This document shows, piece after piece, positions 1 to 5,500 of a stretch of 6,611 bases of DNA. The stretch is from Candidatus Chloroheliales bacterium. GTDB lineage: Bacteria; Chloroflexota; Chloroflexia; QHBQ01. A program made the translations under genes and the position numbers. Numbering within the stretch: the first letter of the stretch is position 1; each line of letters begins with the position of its first letter. The notes beneath the pieces are model-generated. The model was not told where the DNA came from. It did not search any database and worked only from the letters and a program-made list of their open reading frames with translations. Where the stretch lies: NCBI GenBank assembly GCA_003243865.1, contig QHBQ01000118.1, positions 1-6,611 on the forward strand. Direction: 5' to 3'.

Positions 1-594
1 GGCCTGCGTGCCGACCCCGACTATGCCGCCACCGTCGCCCGCTACAACGCGCCGGTTATTATCATGCACATCCAGGGTACACCCGCTACGATGCAGCAGA
101 ACCCCCACTATGACGACCTGCTCGGCGAGGTGATTGCCTGGTTGCGCGAGGGTATCAACATCGCCACCACCGCCGGTATAGCCCGCGACAAGATCATCGT
201 AGACCCCGGCATTGGTTTCGGCAAGAGCTTCGACCACAGCCTTGAACTGCTGCACCGTCTCGGCGAACTGCGTTCGCTAGGCCAGCCGATCCTGGTCGGC
301 ACTTCGCGCAAGGGGTTCATCGGCCGCATTCTCGGCAACCTGCCGCCGGAAGAGCGCGTCTTCGGCACCGCCGCCACCGTCGCCCTCAGCATCGTGGGCG
401 GCGCAGACATCGTGCGCGTTCACGACGTTGCCGCCATCAGCCAGGTGGTCAAGGTGGCCGATGCGATCGTGCGCTATGCGCCCCCACCCCCCCCCTCCCC
501 CATTTCGGGGGAGGGGGAGACTATAACTCCTCCCTCATTGGGGGAGGCAGCATCACCTCCCCTCCCACCGGGAGGGGCTGGGGGTGGGCAATGA
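1..594 (+). CDS. folP: Dihydropteroate synthase, 5'-truncated by window edge
   Basis: DHPS joins 6-hydroxymethyl-7,8-dihydropterin pyrophosphate to p-aminobenzoate, giving dihydropteroate in cytoplasmic folate synthesis; it is the sulfonamide target. The frame is open from base 1, so the gene starts upstream; about 197 residues are visible and roughly the first 110 of a usual ~280-residue enzyme are missing. Family motifs appear in order: MHIQGTPATMQ (pterin/phosphate loop), Y-D-D, IIVDPGIGFGKS, ILVGTSRKGFIG with the catalytic lysine, ERVFGTAA, and the terminal IVRVHDV with its phosphate-binding arginine. The natural protein should end near VRYA (about base 480). The last ~37 residues, a Pro/Gly-rich tail, are encoded by a palindromic repeat and look acquired. 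The TGA overlaps the folK ATG (ATGA), so the two genes are probably translationally coupled. Identification is firm; whether the tail affects function is unknown. Confidence 0.96.
   Translation, partial: GLRADPDYAATVARYNAPVIIMHIQGTPATMQQNPHYDDLLGEVIAWLREGINIATTAGIARDKIIVDPGIGFGKSFDHSLELLHRLGELRSLGQPILVGTSRKGFIGRILGNLPPEERVFGTAATVALSIVGGADIVRVHDVAAISQVVKVADAIVRYAPPPPPSPISGEGETITPPSLGEAASPPLPPGGAGGGQ
481..589 (+). repeat. C/G-rich palindromic repeat inside the folP 3' end
   Basis: Three back-to-back hairpins are visible. The first is an 11-bp perfect stem, 491-501 with 507-517, around an ATTTC loop. The second is CCTCCC at 529-534 pairing with GGGAGG at 542-547. The third is CCCCTCCC at 559-566 with GGGAGGGG at 570-577 around ACC. 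The element is read through in frame and encodes the extra Pro/Gly-rich folP tail. A shorter relative lies at 1811-1870. It resembles the dispersed palindromic repeats found in Chloroflexi genomes; no transposase is attached. Confidence 0.8.
570..588 (+). promoter_or_regulatory. G-quadruplex motif / purine-rich ribosome-binding region of folK
   Basis: Four G-runs of 3, 4, 5 and 3 guanines are separated by loops of 1, 2 and 1 bases (GGGAGGGGCTGGGGGTGGG), ending two bases before the folK ATG. This meets the canonical G-quadruplex pattern in the mRNA sense. The same bases are the only Shine-Dalgarno-like sequence for folK, so folding would compete with ribosome binding, as would the hairpin 559-577. 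The motif is seen directly; a regulatory role is inference. Confidence 0.5.
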
Positions 595-1097
595 GCAAGG
601 CATACCTAGGCCTCGGCTCGAATATCGGCGACCCGGTCGCCAACCTTAATGCCGCTGTTAACTTGCTCGATCGCAGCGGCGCAATCGCCGTCCTCGCCCG
701 TTCACGCTGGTACGGCAGTGCGCCGGTTGGCTACACCGACCAGCCCGACTTCGTCAACGGCGTCATCGAAGTCAGCACTACCCTCAGCCCCGAAGCGTTG
801 CTCACCGCGGTGAAGGAGATTGAGCAGCGCCTGGGCCGCACCCCGACGGTACGCTGGGGGCCACGTCTGATTGATATTGACATCCTCGACTACATCGCCG
901 ATAATGGCGAGCGGGTGGTACGCAGCGAACGCCCAATCACTCCTCACCCCAGTATGCATCAGCGCCGCTTCGTGCTCCAGCCCCTCGCCGAACTCGCCCC
1001 CGACTGGCGGATGCCTGATGGTCGCAGCATCAACGAGTTGCTGGCTAACGTGCAAGATCAGCAAGTCTGGCCGACAGACGCCTCCATGAGCGAATGA
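591..1097 (+). CDS. folK: 2-amino-4-hydroxy-6-hydroxymethyldihydropteridine diphosphokinase (HPPK)
   Basis: HPPK transfers pyrophosphate from ATP to 6-hydroxymethyl-7,8-dihydropterin, making the substrate used by the upstream folP product. The 168-residue length is typical. Visible motifs are AYLGLGSNIGDP at the N terminus, the pterin-side segment around YGSAPVGYTDQPDFVNGV, the EQRLGRTPTVRWGPRLIDIDIL signature carrying the ATP-binding arginines and the two Mg-binding aspartates of DIDIL, and HPSMHQRRFVLQPLAELAPDW. The ATG at 591 is the natural start because the GLGSNIGD motif follows within a few residues. It overlaps the folP stop by ATGA, an operon arrangement that pairs consecutive folate steps. 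The sequence just upstream is repeat-derived and very G-rich. Identification is firm. Confidence 0.97.
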   Translation: MSKAYLGLGSNIGDPVANLNAAVNLLDRSGAIAVLARSRWYGSAPVGYTDQPDFVNGVIEVSTTLSPEALLTAVKEIEQRLGRTPTVRWGPRLIDIDILDYIADNGERVVRSERPITPHPSMHQRRFVLQPLAELAPDWRMPDGRSINELLANVQDQQVWPTDASMSE

Positions 1098-1238
1098 AGC
1101 CAGCCAACGGACTGTTCAACGGACAACCGGAATAAACGGAAAGATACGGTGGCAAAAAGCCGTTCCCGCCGGGGCTAATCCTAACCCGTATATTGGATTG
1201 ATTTGTTAATCTATGCAGCAAGGAGCGCCAACATTGTC

Positions 1239-1250
1239 GTAGGGGCGAAT
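1239..1250 (+). repeat. Degenerate half of a dispersed GTAGGGGCG palindromic repeat
   Basis: GTAGGGGCGAAT matches the opening of the right half of the three-hairpin element at 4249-4309 (GTAGGGGCGCAAT at 4285-4297). The pairing arm here is decayed: CGCATACACCC follows where a clean complement would be expected. It sits in the 199-base gap 1098-1296 between folK and the next gene. That gap otherwise shows an AT-richer patch at 1185-1215 that could hold a promoter, but I see no convincing -35/-10 pair and no U-tract terminator. Confidence 0.4.
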
Positions 1251-1296
1251 CGCATACACCCTGGTGCAGCGCTCTTATGCTTATCGTGAGCAAGCA

Positions 1297-1878
1297 ATGG
1301 AAGAGCAACTAACCACCCCATATCGTACCGTCCCGCCCTTCGGTCAGTGGGCCGAGTGGATTGTGTTCTGGCGCAGGCGGATTAGGGACAATCCTGAGCT
1401 AGCCAGCAATCTGGTTCACTTTTATCAGCTTGCCTTCGAATGGTTGCCGGAGCCAGCTTTCAGCCGCGCATGGTTCGGCGCACACTCAAACTGCATCAGC
1501 CTGACGCTGGGCAATATGTGGCTGGCCTGCATTGGCTCCTGGCGCGGTGGCGAGGTGGAACTGCTAGTAGACGACCCTACGCTTTGGCGCGAACCGGGCG
1601 TGCCACTGCCTTCGATGGAAAGGTATGTGCCGCTCGGCCTGGCCGCCTGGCCAATGCAGCGCGTCGGATTCGTGAACCAAAAGCTCAGTGTGTGGCGCTC
1701 CTATGCCCGCGCCGCAGAAAAGATTTGGGCCGCACCGATCTCGCGCAACGAAATCTCTACCGTGCTACAGAACAAGCGCCGCCTGCCCGGCCTGCTGGGC
1801 GATACGACATCTCCGCCAGAGGGAGCGGCAATCATTACTCCTCCCCCACCGCGGGAGGCTGGGAGAGGGTCCGAGTAA
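1297..1878 (+). CDS. Hypothetical tryptophan-rich protein with repeat-derived C-terminal tail
   Basis: I do not recognise this family. The ATG at 1297 gives 193 residues (MEEQLTTPYRTVPPFGQW...). An in-frame GTG at 1264 would add 11 residues but lies against a repeat remnant and has no ribosome-binding site; the ATG has only a weak GTGAG upstream. The protein is notable for eleven tryptophans, several beside charged residues (AEWIVFWRRRIRD, ACIGSWRGGEVELLVDD, VWRSYARAAEKIW). A short hydrophobic stretch around residues 66-80 (ISLTLGNMWLACIGSW) looks too broken for a confident membrane helix, so a soluble alpha/beta protein is plausible. From about residue 172 the sequence (SPPEGAAIITPPPPREAGRG) is encoded by a palindromic repeat and is probably not part of the ancestral protein. 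Its TAA overlaps the next ATG (TAATG), so it is probably co-translated with the phosphatase. Confidence 0.8.
   Translation: MEEQLTTPYRTVPPFGQWAEWIVFWRRRIRDNPELASNLVHFYQLAFEWLPEPAFSRAWFGAHSNCISLTLGNMWLACIGSWRGGEVELLVDDPTLWREPGVPLPSMERYVPLGLAAWPMQRVGFVNQKLSVWRSYARAAEKIWAAPISRNEISTVLQNKRRLPGLLGDTTSPPEGAAIITPPPPREAGRGSE
1811..1870 (+). repeat. Second copy (shorter, degenerate) of the C/G-rich palindromic repeat
   Basis: CCTCCC at 1840-1845 pairs with GGGAGG at 1853-1858, and a weaker CTCC/GGAG pair lies at 1811-1825. It shares ACTCCTCCC (526-534 and 1837-1845) and a following GGGAGGC with the folP-end element. It occupies the same kind of place, the last codons of one gene up to just before the start of the next. 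Its GGGAGAGGG at 1861-1869 is the only ribosome-binding-like sequence for the phosphatase at 1878, with an 8-base spacer. Confidence 0.65.
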
Positions 1879-2531
1879 TGCGTTACCTCGAAGTGCGCCG
1901 CCACAGTATGCGGGTCAAGCCCGGCGACCATCTATCGCAGGCGGGGGTCAGCCTCGCCCGCAAGGTGGGCAATAGCATCGGACCATTTGCCTATGTCGTC
2001 GCCAGCCCGCTCGTCCGCGCCGTCGAGACTGCCATTGCGATGGGCTTTGCGGTTGATGAGCAACTGCCCGGTCTGGCCGCCGAGATGGGCGCAGCGCTCG
2101 AGCAGGAGGTCGCCTGGGACGCCGGTTTCGCTGCCTTTGCCCAAGCCATCGCGCTCGGTCGCGCCACCGCCGACTACGCCGCGCGTCAAGCAGACCTCTG
2201 GCGCAGCATCGTCAGCAAGATACCCGACGGCGCATCCGCGCTGGCAATTTCTCACGGTGGTATAATCGAGGCAGGCGCAATCGGCTGCCTGCCAGATGCC
2301 GACCACGCTAGCTGGGGCGGGGCTTGCGGGTACTGCGAAGGGGTGCAGTTGGGGTTCGATGGGGAGAGGTTTGTTAGTGTTGAGGTGCTGCCGGTGAAAC
2401 AACCAACATCTTTAGCCATTTCTACTTGGCATAGGCTAGCGTTGTGTAACCGCCAAGTTGGGCTAGCAGTGGGTTTGAGGAGCAATATCTATGGAGAGAT
2501 TTTCTTACTTGGGGCAGTGGTGGATGCCTGA
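1878..2531 (+). CDS. Histidine phosphatase family protein (phosphoglycerate mutase-like), with altered C terminus
   Basis: Members of this superfamily remove phosphate through a phosphohistidine intermediate; the substrate cannot be told here. The 217-residue frame begins MRYLEVRRHSMR, where His9 in the RRH motif (RH-S rather than the usual RH-G) is the predicted nucleophile. SPLVRAVETAIAMGF holds the second arginine (about Arg47), and ISHGG holds the second catalytic histidine (about His126), so the active site looks complete. The ATG is chosen because the RRH motif must lie near the N terminus; a much longer in-frame extension back to 1440 only reads the previous gene out of frame. Good family similarity seems to stop near FVSVEVLPVK (about residue 174, base ~2400). 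The last ~43 residues lie in lower-GC DNA and probably replace the original ending after insertion of foreign DNA. The frame overlaps the next gene's start by 41 bases. Confidence 0.88.
   Translation: MRYLEVRRHSMRVKPGDHLSQAGVSLARKVGNSIGPFAYVVASPLVRAVETAIAMGFAVDEQLPGLAAEMGAALEQEVAWDAGFAAFAQAIALGRATADYAARQADLWRSIVSKIPDGASALAISHGGIIEAGAIGCLPDADHASWGGACGYCEGVQLGFDGERFVSVEVLPVKQPTSLAISTWHRLALCNRQVGLAVGLRSNIYGEIFLLGAVVDA
2424..2467 (+). promoter_or_regulatory. Inverted and direct short repeats upstream of the ApeA-like gene
   Basis: ACTTGGC at 2424-2430 is the exact reverse complement of GCCAAGT at 2452-2458. GGCTAGC occurs at 2434-2440 and again at 2461-2467. All lie in the 90-base low-GC leader before the start at 2491, where an operator or a transcript hairpin would be expected. 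A TTGGCA at 2426-2431 could be a -35 box but has no convincing -10 partner. Role is inference. Confidence 0.25.
2477..2482 (+). promoter_or_regulatory. Shine-Dalgarno GAGGAG for the ApeA-like gene
   Basis: GAGGAG lies 8 bases before the ATG at 2491, the best ribosome-binding site in the window. In-frame stops at 2464 (TAG) and 2476 (TGA) just upstream prevent any longer N terminus. Together these fix the start. Confidence 0.8.
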
Positions 2532-5500
2532 ACACCCCGAAGATAAGCTATCTGGTACGTTGGCCTTTTCAACTACCGACGGCCTAAAGCTGAGTTTGGT
2601 TGGAATGCTCAATGTGGCTACCAGTTCAGATGATAACAGCTTGGGTGCTTGTGATATCATTGTCGGAGAGACAACCGACCACCGCCATATCACTCTAGAA
2701 CAATGCGCTAGGGTCAACTTGCGTGGTGGAAATAGCCTTAGCTCTGAGCAGTACCTTGTGCGAAGAGCTTATATGGGTGTGGAGTTTGTAAAGCTCGAAG
2801 ATGTTAAGTTTTATAAAATAATTGTTGGATACTCATACTTGGCTGAATGGGCCAGCCCTGAAATGACCTCCCTACATGATACTCATCAGGGATTTAGTAC
2901 TTACAAGGTAAGCCATAGCTTGTCTGACAAGGCCGCAGAGTTTATCGAGAATACGGAGATTAGCAAAACATCGGTGGTTTATCGGATCAAAGCTGCGACA
3001 GGTGCTATTAGAAGTTGGGAGTCGGGAGTTGAACCTTCTGCTTGGTTTGTTGTACAGTCGACAAAAGAACTTGATCTTGATAGCTTTTTCTCAAGGTTCA
3101 TAGATCCATTCGGCTCGATGCTCGCAATCACTACTGATAGGCCTGTCAGTTTGATTGATGTGCTTGTTTACTCGCGAGAGGGAGAAGTTTTCACTTTCGA
3201 CCCAGCACAACTGCAGCCTAGGAATTACTTTGATATATCCTTTAGCCAAAGTGATGTGAATGCAAAGCTGGCTAGAGTTGTATTCAGAGATAGCAAGTAC
3301 TCGCTCCGACCTGCTCGACCTATCACAGATAGGTCAGATATGCTCTTTATGCTCAATGATGTACAAGATTTCAAGGAGCTTATGGAGAAGAGCATTAGGC
3401 TTCGCGAAGAATTGGATATTGTTTACAGCCTATTTGTGGGTGTTGATATTAACTCTATGCTCTCGTCAGTGTCGAGCCAGGAACAGGCCTTCGTTAACCT
3501 GACGCAAGCCGCTGAAGTGTATCATAGAAGACGTTGTGAAGCTGAAGCTAGAAGAAACTCTGAGACGCCAGAGAACTCTCACCTGAGGAGGAGACGGGTA
3601 AATGAGGTTTGGCCTGAAGACGAACATAGGAGAAGCGTTAATGAGATAAAGAAGGTAATAAAGAAGAATCTCAATTATTATCATGGATGGCTTAGTGCTA
3701 AATTGAGTTACTCGAATGATCCCACTCTCAAGCAGCGTATCACTCAGCTAGTGGAAATAGCAATAAGCTCAATGCCCTCAATGCTTGTCCAGATGCTGCC
3801 AGATGAGCAAGTAAGGAAATGGTTTATTGACGCGATCGTTGATACAAGGAACTACCTTATGCACCGTGAACTTCGCCCCCAGTCTCAGGTAGCCAACCTG
3901 ACTGAGATGTATTACATAACTCTTACCCTATATTTCCTTGTGCAGATGTATCTTCTATGTGAGCTAGGATTCTCGGTTGAGATTAGCTCTGAACTAATTC
4001 TGAGAAGCAAACAATTTACCGACATCTGGTGGGGAACCAGTCATTTCAGAAAGATGATTAAAAGTAAGGTGGATGGATCAGGAACAAAGCGTTTAATCAT
4101 GAATACTTACACCATCCGCGCGCACCGCCCCACCGACGAACCCACCATCGCCTGCCTGATGCACGCGATGTACGCTGAGGGCGACGGCATCCGCAGCATT
4201 GATGACGACAAGATTGCCTACAGAATGAATATGAAGACACATCAGCAAGGGCGTGATAAATCACGCCCCTACAATAGCGGCAATGTAGGGGCGCAATTCA
4301 TTGCGCCCCATCGCCCGCACATTCGGGTTGCCCTGATTATTGCCCTGCTGCTCACCCTACTGGCCCTGCCGAGTAGCCGCGCCCAGCAGCAACCTGCCTC
4401 CGGCCTGCCACTGGCGACCTACAGCCTGGCCTTCGATAACGTGCTGCGCGGCACGCTCTATGCAGGCGCGGCGGACGGCGTGTACAAGTCGGGCGACAGC
4501 GGCAAGACGTGGCAGCGGGCGGGGCTAGCGGGCAGCACTGTCTACGCGGTGTTGCCCGATCCGCGCGAAAGCAACCTGCTGTTCGCCGCCGCTGATGGTG
4601 GCGTATTCGTCAGCGGCGACGGCGGCAATAGCTGGCAGCCTGGCCTGCGGCTCGCCCCCAGCCTGGCGGCCTATGCCCTCGCCGCCGACCCCAGCGCCAA
4701 ACCGGCTACCATCCTCGCCGCTGCGGATGGCGGCGTCTATGTCAGCCATGACCGCGGCGCGTCCTGGCAACTGGCGGGCCTTGATGGTCAGCGGCCTACC
4801 AGCCTCGTCTTCGACGGCCTTCACGGCACTGCCTACGCAGGCGACGGCTTCAACCTCTATCGCTCCGACAATGGCGGTGCCTGGCAGCTGGTCAGCGGGC
4901 TGGTCAAGATCGCCAACGCAGTCAATGGCATTGCGGTCAATGGGCTGGCGGTGGACAGCAACGCCCATGTGGTTTACGCCGCCACCCAGCGTGGGCTTTA
5001 CAAATCGGCGGACGCAGGCCAGAACTGGATTGAACTGGGCGAAACCACCCGCTGCGCCTTCATCGCCCTGCTGACCGGCAGCAGCCGCACCCTCTACGCC
5101 AGCTTCAACGGACTACTCAAGTTCAGCACCGACGAGGGCAATAGCTGGAAGCCGCTTGCCACCGCACCCGCCGCCACCGTCCACGCCGCTGCGCTCACCC
5201 TTGACGGTGTGACCTGGTTCGCCACTGGCGCGGGTCTGCTACAACAGCAGGGTGATGCCCTGGCCCCCGCCCTCAGCGGCGACACAGCGATTACCGCCCT
5301 GGTTGTCGGCCAGGTGCGCCCTAGCGGGGGCCAGCTTGAGGAGGACGATTTTACGGTTGCGGGCGGCCACCTCTATCGCTCCAGCGATCAAGGCCAGCAT
5401 TGGGTGGCGATACCTGCCACCCTGCCCGCGCCGGTCAATGCCGTGCTACTCACCCAGGGTCAGCTTGTGGCTGCCACTGCCAGCGGGCTATACGCCAGCG

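Larger units (their letters stand above)
2400..4098 (+). other. Low-GC inserted block (defence cargo)
   Basis: Base composition changes abruptly near 2400 and back again near 4100. Sampled lines inside hold a little over 40 percent G+C, against about 65-70 percent on either side, and the codons shift to AGA, AGG, ATA, TTG and AGT. The block contains the ApeA-like coding region and about 90 bases of leader. Both edges cut into other reading frames: the phosphatase C terminus on the left and a GNAT-like gene start on the right. I see no transposase, integrase, terminal inverted repeats or clear target duplication, so the mechanism is unknown. Edges are approximate (about 20 bases). Confidence 0.7.

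Noticed and set aside
1140..1170. Small hairpin GGC-AAAAA-GCC as folK terminator
   Set aside because: The stem is only 3 bp plus mismatched flanks and lacks a downstream T-run.
1264..1296. GTG start for the hypothetical protein
   Set aside because: It lies against a repeat remnant with no ribosome-binding site; the ATG at 1297 is simpler.
1440..1877. Long N-terminal extension of the phosphatase frame back to 1440
   Set aside because: It lies out of phase over the 1297-1878 gene, reads as low-quality Arg-rich protein, and would put the RRH active-site motif about 150 residues from the N terminus instead of at residue 9.
2444..2464. Integron attC-like core (GTTGGGC) near the left edge of the low-GC block
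   Set aside because: GTTGGGC fits the R' consensus, but no matching RYYYAAC R'' box or L'/L'' arms were found at a suitable distance, and no integrase is present.
4249..4309. Rho-independent terminator
   Set aside because: Stable hairpins but no following U-tract, and the open frame passes straight through; better explained as a dispersed repeat.
4525..4968. Minus-strand open frame of 147 codons
   Set aside because: It mirrors the Asp-box propeller codons in high-GC DNA, where antisense frames stay open by chance; no recognisable domain.
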